The position numbers and the translations under genes were made by a program. Source: Sulfurimonas sp. (GTDB lineage Bacteria > Campylobacterota > Campylobacteria > Campylobacterales > Sulfurimonadaceae). Taken from it: 45,124 bases of DNA. Below the pieces are notes generated by a model that ran no database searches, had not been told where the DNA came from, and saw only the letters and a list, made by a program, of their open reading frames with translations. The stretch spans positions 1-45,124 of the forward strand of contig PPDH01000017.1 of assembly GCA_002899765.1 (NCBI GenBank). The letters are read 5' to 3'. Positions 37,726 to 45,124 of this stretch are shown here, one piece after another; the stretch's first letter is position 1; every line of letters begins with the position of its first letter.

Positions 37726-37907
37726 CTATTTTCGTTACTGCTTTCATGGTTGTCGCTTTTTTTGATAATAAACTTTACGTTCTCATCACTTTGCGGCGTT
37801 TCTTGATAATATGGATCTGCTTTGTATCCACATCCACTCAAACTTAATAAAAACATTGTTATAATTATTGAATGAAAAACGCCAGTCAAATTATAAATTC
37901 TCTTCAA
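37722..37907 (-). CDS. Small lipoprotein, LptM-like candidate
   Basis: A 61-residue lipoprotein: basic n-region (LKRIYNLTG), hydrophobic stretch and lipobox LSLSGC followed by GYKADPYYQ. I chose TTG at 37907 because GAGG lies six bases upstream and because the ATG at 37856 would leave only eight residues before the lipidated Cys. The pattern GCGYKADPYY resembles the short LptM/YifL lipoproteins (GCGQKGPLYLP), which help LptD mature. This is a short motif, so the link is a suggestion. The 5' end overlaps the divergent DciA-like gene by 36 bases on the opposite strand. Confidence 0.55.
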   Translation of the reverse strand: MKRIYNLTGVFHSIIITMFLLSLSGCGYKADPYYQETPQSDENVKFIIKKSDNHESSNENR

Positions 37908-38330
37908 AGTAGACCTCAACTCTCTAAGTTATCTTATTATAAATGCATAAAAATAGTGCAATCAATGTTTACGCCGCCTGTACAGAAAATGATTAATTTT
38001 GCCTATATAAAAAACAGAACCCTGTTTTTCGTCTTTAACCACCCCATCGGGAAACAAGAGTTTGATAATAATATACAAAGCATTAAAAGTGCTTTAAAGT
38101 TTCATATGCCGCTCGAGTGCGAAGAGTGCGGCGCGCCTCTTTTTGATGAAATAAAAGCTTTTGTAACACATACGCCAAAAAAAAACATACAAGAGTATAA
38201 AGAGATAAAACATGTCTACCAAGAGCGCTCAAGCGGGAATTTTGAGATAAATGTACATGACGAAAAACTAAACTCCCTTATCCGCTCCATCCAAGAGATT
38301 ATAAAAAAAGCAAACAAAAATGAATCTTGA
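37872..38330 (+). CDS. DUF721/DciA-like candidate
   Basis: A 152-residue basic protein. Residues 15-75 ([20 protein letters not shown], then [20 protein letters not shown]) have the helix-strand-strand-helix order of the KH-like DUF721/DciA fold: a helix holding a position like WPEIVG, then a strand with a turn and LFFVFNHP, then a helix binding LKSAL. DciA loads the replicative helicase in many bacteria that lack DnaC. The similarity is weak and by eye. The ATG at 37872 lies seven bases after a TATAAT box (37860-37865), so the mRNA may be leaderless. It overlaps uvrC by eleven bases. Confidence 0.45.
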   Translation: MKNASQIINSLQSRPQLSKLSYYKCIKIVQSMFTPPVQKMINFAYIKNRTLFFVFNHPIGKQEFDNNIQSIKSALKFHMPLECEECGAPLFDEIKAFVTHTPKKNIQEYKEIKHVYQERSSGNFEINVHDEKLNSLIRSIQEIIKKANKNES

Positions 38331-40161
38331 AGAGACTATAAAACAGCTGCCCGACTCTGCGGGAATCTACCAATATTTCGACAAAGAGGGACATCTGCTC
38401 TACGTCGGCAAAGCAAAGAGTCTTGCAAAAAGGGTAAAAAGCTACTTTAGTTTCACGCCTAACTTAAAGCCAAACACAAACCTCTCAAGCAGAATCACAA
38501 AGATGATTTCACAAACCGTCTCGATGAACTACATAATCGTAAACTCCGAACATGACGCGCTTATTTTGGAAAATTCGCTTATAAAACAGCTTGCACCCAA
38601 ATACAACATTCTTCTTCGCGACGATAAAACATACCCTTACATCTACATAGACAACTCATGTGAGTATCCGCGTTTTGAGATAACGCGAAAAATCATAAAG
38701 TCTCCAAACATAAAGTATTACGGTCCCTACTCCGTGGGTGCGAGAGATATTTTAGATTCTGTTTATGAGTTGTGCCGTCTTGTGCAAAAAAAAGGCTCTC
38801 TCAAATCAAAAAAACTCTGTCTCTACTACCAGATAGGAAAATGTCTGGGTCCATGTGAGAAGGATGTCTCAAAAGAGGAGTACGCAAAAGAGTTGGATTT
38901 AGCAAAAGAGCTGATTCAAAACAAAAAAGCACTCTTAAAAAAGCTACAAGAGAAGATGCACTTTTATGCAAAAAATCTAAGGTTTGAAGAGGCCGGAGTG
39001 CTAAGAGACAGATGTGAGAGAATCGGCCGTTCAGAGATTAAGAGCGAGATAGATTTTGCAAGTGATGAAAATTATGACATCTTTGTTATTGGGCATACTG
39101 AGCATAAAGCCGTTGTCGTGCGTATTTTCATGAGAGAGGGCAAAATAATCTCATCATCCCATGACTATATACAGCTGCATGAAGGGTATGATGAAAATGA
39201 GCTTTACCAAAGAGTGCTTATGGAATTTTACTCTAGCGGCAAACCGCCAATTGTTGCACCCATTTTAGTTGCATCTGATTTTGAGGGCAGAGAGATAATT
39301 GAGAGCTATCTCACAACTCTTTTTGAGAAAAAAGCAGAGATACGAGTGCCCAAAAGAGGAGATAAAAAACAGCTTATCGACCTCGCACTCATCAATGCAG
39401 CGGAACTTTTAAAACATGAACGCAAACAAAATTCAGATGAGATACTCCCTCAACTCAAAGAGCTTTTTTGTTTGCAAAAACTTCCGCTAAGAGTAGAAAT
39501 ATTTGACAACTCTCACATGTCAGGCGTTGCAACCGTCGGTGCCATGGCAGTATATGAAGAGGGTAAATTTGATAAAAAAAGTTACAGAACTTATCATCTT
39601 CAAGCCAGAGACGAATACTCACAAATGAGAGAAACACTCACAAGAAGAGTCCAAAGCTTTTCAAAAAACCCTCCTCCGGATTTATGGATAATTGACGGCG
39701 GAGCAACGCTTTTAAGTCTCGCTCTTGAGATTTTACAATCAAACGGCACTTTTTTAGACGTCATTGCTATATCAAAAGAGAAGATAGATGCTAAAGCACA
39801 TCGTGCAAAAGGAAAGGCGAGCGACATCATCCACATAAAACTAGCAAGTAGCGATTGCGAAGCAAAGTTTCCTCAAAAAGATGATATTTTCAGGCTCAAA
39901 GATAGTGACAAAAGGCTTCAGTGGGTGCAAAAACTAAGAGACGAAGCGCACCGATGTGCCATAAATTTTCATAAAAAAACAAAACTAAAACTAGACCAAG
40001 AGAGCAAGCTTTTAGAGTTAAAAGGCATATCTCAAGCAAAAATAATCAAGCTGCTAAAACATTTCGGTACATTTGAAACACTAAAAACAGCAACTCTCGA
40101 TGAGATAAATTCTGTTTTAAATATGAAAGATGCAAATACGATAAAGAATATTTACAAATAA
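38320..40161 (+). CDS. uvrC: Excinuclease ABC subunit C (UvrC)
   Basis: A 613-residue UvrC of full length. The N-terminal GIY-YIG nuclease ([20 protein letters not shown], then [15 protein letters not shown]) is complete, with the second Tyr-Gly pair at YYGPYSVG. The Cys-containing zone ([13 protein letters not shown]) and a UVR motif around residues 205-235 follow. The C-terminal RNase H-like nuclease has [11 protein letters not shown] and [14 protein letters not shown], and two HhH motifs close the protein ([20 protein letters not shown]). UvrC makes both cuts of nucleotide excision repair. It starts inside the last codons of the preceding gene. Confidence 0.96.
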   Translation: MNLEETIKQLPDSAGIYQYFDKEGHLLYVGKAKSLAKRVKSYFSFTPNLKPNTNLSSRITKMISQTVSMNYIIVNSEHDALILENSLIKQLAPKYNILLRDDKTYPYIYIDNSCEYPRFEITRKIIKSPNIKYYGPYSVGARDILDSVYELCRLVQKKGSLKSKKLCLYYQIGKCLGPCEKDVSKEEYAKELDLAKELIQNKKALLKKLQEKMHFYAKNLRFEEAGVLRDRCERIGRSEIKSEIDFASDENYDIFVIGHTEHKAVVVRIFMREGKIISSSHDYIQLHEGYDENELYQRVLMEFYSSGKPPIVAPILVASDFEGREIIESYLTTLFEKKAEIRVPKRGDKKQLIDLALINAAELLKHERKQNSDEILPQLKELFCLQKLPLRVEIFDNSHMSGVATVGAMAVYEEGKFDKKSYRTYHLQARDEYSQMRETLTRRVQSFSKNPPPDLWIIDGGATLLSLALEILQSNGTFLDVIAISKEKIDAKAHRAKGKASDIIHIKLASSDCEAKFPQKDDIFRLKDSDKRLQWVQKLRDEAHRCAINFHKKTKLKLDQESKLLELKGISQAKIIKLLKHFGTFETLKTATLDEINSVLNMKDANTIKNIYK

Positions 40162-40233
40162 GTTTTTTTTTAAATTATTAATGCTATATTTAGCGTAACT
40201 TGTAGCGGCTGTTATATCAAGTAAAGGTTTTTT

Positions 40234-40626
40234 ATGAACAAAGTAATACCAAAAGATGAAGAGAAGATTTTCAAAGGCAAAGTTGCTATTAGCCAAACTG
40301 ATTTAGAAGGCAACATAACTTTTGTAAATAGAAAATTTTGCGAGATATCAGGCTACACTACCGATGAGTTGCTGCTCAGTAATATTAATATAATCAAACA
40401 TCCTGATGTTGAGACGGCTACTTTTGAAAAAATGTACAAAACCCTCCATGACGGTCAAGTTTACAACGGCATGCTTAAAAATCTTCGCAAAGACGGTCGC
40501 TATTATTGGGTAGATATAGAGATTGCCCCGATTTTCGACAATAATTTGCAGATAACGGGTTTTATCTCTCTAAGCAAACCCTCTGCACGAAAAAATATTC
40601 AACAAAAAACCGATAGAACAAACTAA
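40234..40626 (+). CDS. PAS-domain sensor protein
   Basis: A 130-residue protein that is essentially one PAS domain, like the N-terminal part of Aer. Residues 15-115 contain AISQTDLEGNITFVNRKFCE, SGYTTDELL, NIIKHPDVE and LRKDGRYYWVDIEIAPIFDN, the usual PAS strand order with the NIIKHPD helix found in redox-sensing PAS domains. There is no output domain, so it must act on another protein. It opens the signalling set that continues with the Hpt protein (11-base gap) and hybrid kinase. FAD or haem binding is possible but cannot be read directly. Confidence 0.88.
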   Translation: MNKVIPKDEEKIFKGKVAISQTDLEGNITFVNRKFCEISGYTTDELLLSNINIIKHPDVETATFEKMYKTLHDGQVYNGMLKNLRKDGRYYWVDIEIAPIFDNNLQITGFISLSKPSARKNIQQKTDRTN

Positions 40627-40637
40627 AAAGGGTTAAA

Positions 40638-42140
40638 ATGTTAATCTATAATCATAAAAAAGAATTTTTAGGAATCGATGAGAGCTATTTAAAAGCTCTC
40701 GGTCTATCCAGCCTGGCAGAACTTCAAAACGAAGCGGATGATTTTGCCGATCTTTTTGTAAAATCTCCAGGTTATATTCATAACTTTAAACATGTGCACT
40801 GGATTGATTACATTACATGTAATGATGAAGGTGTTGACTCTAAAGCCATAATAAATGTTAAGGGCAAGGACTACTCTACTTCCATAGATATCAAGACAAT
40901 CTATCTAGTTGATAATCCTTCAAAGAAAGCCTATAGAATAAACCTCCCAAATATAAAAGCTTTATCAGACGAACAAAGCCAACAAATTTCTGCAAAAATC
41001 ACTCAAAAAAACCCGCCTCAAATCTCTTTTGACCCGTATGAGTTAGATTATAATGAAACTGAATCTATAACGCAGCAGAGACAAGATAGCGCACCAAAAG
41101 CGGATTATGAAAATCTCTCTTTAGATGCCCAAATAGACGAAGATGAAAACAACTTTATGCCTGAACCTATCCTTGAACAGAGTAAGGAAATTCCAAAACA
41201 GCAGCCTAATCAAGAAGAAGATATTCCCAAAGATGAAGAAAAAAACTCTTTTATAAACTATGTTTATAATCCGATAACAGCTTCAGAAGAGCTTGGTCTG
41301 CCTGTTGACTTAGTTGAGGAATTTATTCAAGACTTTATTGCTCAAGCAAACAGTTTTAAAAGTGCCCTATATGAATCTGCAAAAAATAGAGATTTAGACA
41401 GTTTAAGGATACGCTCTCATAAGCTAAAAGGTGTTGCGGCTAATCTAAGGATAGAAGACGCTTTTGATGCCCTAAGCAAAGTAAATTCACTGGAGGATTA
41501 TGAGGGGATTAAAGCAAATCTTGACAGGCTCTATAAAATTATAAACAAACTTTCAAATAAAACTCATTTGATAATCGAAGAATCTGCTTTAGCAAAAGAT
41601 GTAGAAGAAGAGTTTGAAGATGAGTTTGTTTTATCGATTAAAGAAGATATACCAAGCACAAATGCCGAGGACTCTTTAGTTCCCGATTCTATAGAGCTTC
41701 CTGAACTCGCTGATGACGAATTTTTAAATAACCATCTAGCAACGGATGAAGACATTTCAATAGAAGATGAGATTATAGATGAAGACTTAAGGGCATTTGA
41801 AGAGAACTATAATACTACTGAAATTTTATTTAAATACGATAAAAAAAGAATAGCTCATGAGATGGGTTTAAGCATACAAAACTTTAATGAACTCTTTGAA
41901 GATTATGTAAATGAAGCAAAAAACCTCTGTGATTCTATGCTTGAGTCTCTCCAGAAAGAAAATAGAGATGCGTGCAAAAATGCGGCAGTTAAACTAAGCG
42001 GCATGAATGAAAATATGAGAATCCATGATTTTGATGACGAATTAAAGGCTATAATCAGCCATTCTGATGATATAGATTCTAAAGCTCTTGTCCAAAAAAT
42101 AGTTTCGAAATTAAATATAATTTCAAACCATATAGGATAA
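40638..42140 (+). CDS. Two-Hpt-domain phosphorelay protein
   Basis: A 500-residue cytoplasmic protein. Residues 1-115 resemble a small sensor-like domain (FLGIDESYLKALGLSSLAEL). An acidic low-complexity linker runs from about 130 to 205. The first Hpt domain (about 210-300) has RSHKLKGVAANLRIEDAFDA with phospho-acceptor H261. A second acidic linker (about 310-390) leads to a second Hpt-like domain (about 395-495), where the same place reads AAVKLSGMNENMRIHDF: the histidine is replaced by Val 451, so it cannot be phosphorylated. The domain probably keeps the four-helix fold as a docking module. The gene ends three bases before the hybrid kinase, which suggests that the two work in one relay. 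Confidence 0.82.
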   Translation: MLIYNHKKEFLGIDESYLKALGLSSLAELQNEADDFADLFVKSPGYIHNFKHVHWIDYITCNDEGVDSKAIINVKGKDYSTSIDIKTIYLVDNPSKKAYRINLPNIKALSDEQSQQISAKITQKNPPQISFDPYELDYNETESITQQRQDSAPKADYENLSLDAQIDEDENNFMPEPILEQSKEIPKQQPNQEEDIPKDEEKNSFINYVYNPITASEELGLPVDLVEEFIQDFIAQANSFKSALYESAKNRDLDSLRIRSHKLKGVAANLRIEDAFDALSKVNSLEDYEGIKANLDRLYKIINKLSNKTHLIIEESALAKDVEEEFEDEFVLSIKEDIPSTNAEDSLVPDSIELPELADDEFLNNHLATDEDISIEDEIIDEDLRAFEENYNTTEILFKYDKKRIAHEMGLSIQNFNELFEDYVNEAKNLCDSMLESLQKENRDACKNAAVKLSGMNENMRIHDFDDELKAIISHSDDIDSKALVQKIVSKLNIISNHIG

Positions 42141-42143
42141 GTT

Positions 42144-45092
42144 ATGGAGCTTGGATTAAAAAACAGACTAAAACTCATAAGCCTTCTGCCAATTATTGTA
42201 CTCTTTACAATTAGCAGCTACCTTGTTTACAGCTCATATGTGCAATACAAAGAGGCACAGCAGCTGCAAATCAAGCTGGAGGAAAACAAACTTCTAAATG
42301 AAGTGGTCGGTAACCTCGCGCGAGAACGCGGCATGAGCGCCATGTATCTTGGAGGTAAAACAGAACACCTCTTAGAATCTCTTAATAAACAAAGAAAAAT
42401 TATTGATAAAAAAATAGAAAATTATATCAAAAGCGCAAAACAGAACGAAACTCTGAATCTTGAGAACTTTATAACATCTATGCGAAAGATAAAAGACACA
42501 AGAGCACTTATTGATAACCACACGATTGAGTTTGAAGAGATGTTTATGGACATATATTCTGCGACTCAAAAAAAGCTGATTAAACACTTAGAAGAACTTA
42601 GCCAAAATCAGCGCGACAAAGAAATCGGCGAACTCTACTCTTTATATATCTCGATGGTTTATGCCAAAGAAGCATCGGGTGTTGAGAGAGGGTACATGTC
42701 CTATATTATCTCCAGCTCTACACACTTAATAGGCAGGGATTTAAATAACTGGTTTTCTATTATCGCTAAAGCAGACTCTCTAAATTACGAAGGAATACAA
42801 AACAAAGAACTGGTACAGAAACTAGATGTTATTTTTAAGACCAAAAAAAACCAAGAGCTATCAGATGATATAAACAGCCAAAGAACAGCGATTATTGCGC
42901 TTGCGAACAGCGGCAAATACGAAATATCTTCTGAGGTTTGGTTTAAAATGCTCTCAGACAAAATCAGCATTATTTCTGAAGCTGAAGATCTGCTTCTTAA
43001 CGCAATTGATATCAGAGCGGAGGAAGTACAAAAAGAGTCTCTGCAAATGTTATCAATAATTCTTGGAATTTGGCTGATAGCTATTATCCTTGCCGCTCTT
43101 GGCTATATACTTTCTAATGAAATTGCAAATAACATTAAACATCTAGAGAGCATCTTGAAAAAAGTTGCTCAAGATTATGACTCGCAGGATAGAAAAATCA
43201 ACCTCCAAACAGTTCAAGGCACCGACCTTGCATATGCACTATTAGAAGAGATAATCGAGCAGACCAAAAAAGATAAAATTTCTGCTCAAGAAGCCAGTGA
43301 AGCAAAATCTATGTTCTTGGCGAATATGTCGCATGAGATTCGTACTCCGCTAAACGGTATTGTTGGATTTACCGAACTTCTCAAAGATTCGGGACTGCAA
43401 GAGGAGCAGAGTGAGTTTGTAGACATTATTGAAAAAAGTTCTGAAAATCTTCTTGAAATTATCAACAATATTCTTGATTTGTCTAAAATAGAGAGCAATA
43501 AACTGGAAATCGAAAACATTGCTTTTAATCCTGTAGTTGAATTTGAGAGTGCAGTTGAAGTATATGCGGTTCGTGCAAGTGAAAAAAATATCAATCTCGG
43601 CTGTTTTATAGACCCAAGCCTTGAATTTCCACTCAAAGGAGACCCTACAAAACTTAAAGAAGTTATCATAAACCTTCTTTCAAATGCTGTTAAATTCACA
43701 AACAATGCAGGCTCAATAGATGTAAACATAAGAAGAGTAGAGTCCGGTGAAATTGCAAAAGCACGTATCAAATTTGAGATTCAAGACAACGGTATCGGTG
43801 TGAGTGAAGAACAAAAATCCAGAATTTTTGAAGCATTTTCACAAGCTGACACTTCCATTACCCGCAAATATGGCGGTACCGGTCTAGGACTTACAATTTC
43901 TAGCAGCTTTATCAATTTAATGGGCGGTAAACTTGACCTTGATAGCAAAATCGGTGAAGGCACTACATTCTTTTTTACTCTTGATTTTGATGAAGTTGAA
44001 ACACTTACAGAAGGTTATAAAGATAGTTTTAACAACTTAAAAGCACTCATATTAAGCGACCCTCTAAAGATTAAAAAACAGGATAAGTATTTAAGAGAAT
44101 ATCTTGATTATTTTTGTATCGGTTACACTACATTTAAAGATATAAACAAAATAAATTCTCTTCAAAAAGATATAAACTACAACCTCCTTTTTGTCGATTA
44201 CGATTATGTGGATGACAAAGCTCTTGAAGAACTCTCAAAACTGTCTCCTGAACTTATAGTTTTAACTAAATCAAACTTGATGAAAAAAGTAGATGCTTTG
44301 GGTCTTGATATATTTAAAATTCTATATGAACCTCTACATGTATCAAAAATAAAACAGATGTTGGAAAACTACATTTCAGCAAACGCTTCTATACAAGTTC
44401 TTAAAAAACAACCTCACAAAAAATTTGACTTAAACACCTCAAGATTTGTTGCGAATGTTTTAGTGGCGGAAGACAATATTATCAACCAAAAACTTATAAA
44501 AAGAACACTTGAAGATTTGGGACTTACCGTCACTATCGCAAATAACGGTCTTGATGCATTCCAAAAGAGAAAAAACGGCAATTTCGATATGATTTTTATG
44601 GATATCCAGATGCCGTTTTTAGACGGTGTTGAAGCTACGGCGGAAATTTTAGAGTGGGAAGAGGACTATGACCGACCTCATGTTCCTATAGTCGCCTTAA
44701 CGGCAAATGCACTCAAAGGAGATAGAGAAAGATTTCTCTTGGCCGGTCTTGATGAGTATACCACTAAACCGTTGGTACGCTCAGAAATCATCTCTGTTTT
44801 AAATAAATTTTTTGCAAATCACATAATAGATGTTAGCGATTTGACAAAAATTGCCAATGATAAAAAAGAACAAAACAGTACTGATGCAATACAAGAGGCA
44901 ATTATAGAAAAATTAGCTGAAACGGTAGAGAACCCATCTAAACCACTCTACAGAGCAGATATTCTTATCGCTAAGAAAAGTGATTTTGAAACAAGACTAT
45001 ACACAAAAATCATAGAGGGAATCGGTCTAACTGAGCTTTCGCACCTAATTTTAATCGATATGCTTTCTAAAACAACTGTAAGTAGGGCATAG
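42144..45092 (+). CDS. NIT-domain hybrid histidine kinase
   Basis: A 982-residue membrane-bound hybrid sensor kinase. TM1 spans residues 12-30 and TM2 about 300-325, enclosing a helical periplasmic NIT domain (NLARERGMSAMYLGGKTEHL), linked with nitrate/nitrite sensing. HisKA has FLANMSHEIRTPLNGIVGFT with H397, then HATPase_c (NLLSNAVKF, DNGIGVSEEQKSRIFEAF, GGTGLGLTIS). Next comes a degenerate receiver (LKALILSDPLKIKKQ, LLFVDYD) and a true receiver with VLVAEDNIINQKLIKRTLED and acceptor D820 (MIFMDIQMPF), TALTANALKGD-like Thr and KPL. The last 45 residues look like a shortened third receiver. It is the likely donor or partner for the preceding Hpt protein. Confidence 0.9.
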   Translation: MELGLKNRLKLISLLPIIVLFTISSYLVYSSYVQYKEAQQLQIKLEENKLLNEVVGNLARERGMSAMYLGGKTEHLLESLNKQRKIIDKKIENYIKSAKQNETLNLENFITSMRKIKDTRALIDNHTIEFEEMFMDIYSATQKKLIKHLEELSQNQRDKEIGELYSLYISMVYAKEASGVERGYMSYIISSSTHLIGRDLNNWFSIIAKADSLNYEGIQNKELVQKLDVIFKTKKNQELSDDINSQRTAIIALANSGKYEISSEVWFKMLSDKISIISEAEDLLLNAIDIRAEEVQKESLQMLSIILGIWLIAIILAALGYILSNEIANNIKHLESILKKVAQDYDSQDRKINLQTVQGTDLAYALLEEIIEQTKKDKISAQEASEAKSMFLANMSHEIRTPLNGIVGFTELLKDSGLQEEQSEFVDIIEKSSENLLEIINNILDLSKIESNKLEIENIAFNPVVEFESAVEVYAVRASEKNINLGCFIDPSLEFPLKGDPTKLKEVIINLLSNAVKFTNNAGSIDVNIRRVESGEIAKARIKFEIQDNGIGVSEEQKSRIFEAFSQADTSITRKYGGTGLGLTISSSFINLMGGKLDLDSKIGEGTTFFFTLDFDEVETLTEGYKDSFNNLKALILSDPLKIKKQDKYLREYLDYFCIGYTTFKDINKINSLQKDINYNLLFVDYDYVDDKALEELSKLSPELIVLTKSNLMKKVDALGLDIFKILYEPLHVSKIKQMLENYISANASIQVLKKQPHKKFDLNTSRFVANVLVAEDNIINQKLIKRTLEDLGLTVTIANNGLDAFQKRKNGNFDMIFMDIQMPFLDGVEATAEILEWEEDYDRPHVPIVALTANALKGDRERFLLAGLDEYTTKPLVRSEIISVLNKFFANHIIDVSDLTKIANDKKEQNSTDAIQEAIIEKLAETVENPSKPLYRADILIAKKSDFETRLYTKIIEGIGLTELSHLILIDMLSKTTVSRA

Positions 45093-45124
45093 TAATAAAA
45101 TACTCCATGGTACTTGACACTAGT

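Overview
The window looks like a chromosomal segment of a free-living Campylobacterota (Epsilonproteobacteria) bacterium, most like Sulfurimonas/Sulfuricurvum. The reasons are AT-rich DNA, Campylobacter-style gene orders as I recall them (rep-truB-csrA-ispE-smpB; kdtA beside a zinc-ribbon coiled-coil gene), PglF/PglE/PglC-type sugar genes, an NIT-type hybrid histidine kinase and a long housekeeping run on one strand. I see no plasmid, phage, IS element or CRISPR array. The genus is inferred from gene content only.

Layout. Positions 1-7.6 kb (minus strand) carry the start of kdtA, an HP0958-like zinc-ribbon protein, a Nif3-like protein, a TPR protein, an M23 peptidase, smpB, ispE, csrA, truB and a UvrD/Rep helicase. 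Positions 7.6-11.0 kb carry a LysR regulator, an SspB-like candidate, a PabC-like protein, cysK and a cupin. Positions 11.1-24.7 kb form a surface-polysaccharide/glycan cluster: PglF, PglE, an acetyltransferase, a PglC-type phosphoglycosyl transferase, three GT4 glycosyltransferases, a WecB/WbpI epimerase, a Wzx-type flippase, WbpD-, WbpB- and TviB-like enzymes and a UDP-glucuronate-type epimerase. It ends at a decayed small ORF beside tRNA-Leu(GAG). Positions 25.1-37.9 kb carry atpE, pnp, a phosphoribosyltransferase-like gene, lptD, an RDD protein, purD, a convincing 6S RNA candidate, hemD, guaA, nhaD, nadB and a small lipoprotein. Positions 37.9-45.1 kb (plus strand) carry a DciA-like candidate, uvrC and a signalling set made of a PAS protein, a double-Hpt protein and a hybrid histidine kinase.

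The most striking feature is that six otherwise well-conserved minus-strand genes (rep/uvrD, cysK, pglF, the flippase, lptD, purD) are each cut by one or two in-frame stop codons with the reading frame kept on both sides. In all of them full-length homology continues through the stop. Where the lost residue can be named (Gly in rep and cysK, Glu in purD, probably Glu in cysK) a single coding-strand G-to-T change explains it. Breakage of LptD and PurD together makes systematic consensus error or DNA damage more likely than true gene death, but a real hypermutated or decaying lineage is not excluded. A changed genetic code is unlikely, because all three stop codons also end intact genes.

Other points of interest are the 6S RNA with a 13-pair closing stem and its own -10 box upstream of purD; two short palindromic-repeat insertions translated in frame inside the epimerase; a possible SspB-type ClpXP adaptor in the same window as smpB; a Wbp-type sugar pathway without its own aminotransferase; a possibly leaderless gene facing an overlapping lipoprotein gene; and an Hpt protein whose second Hpt domain has lost its histidine.
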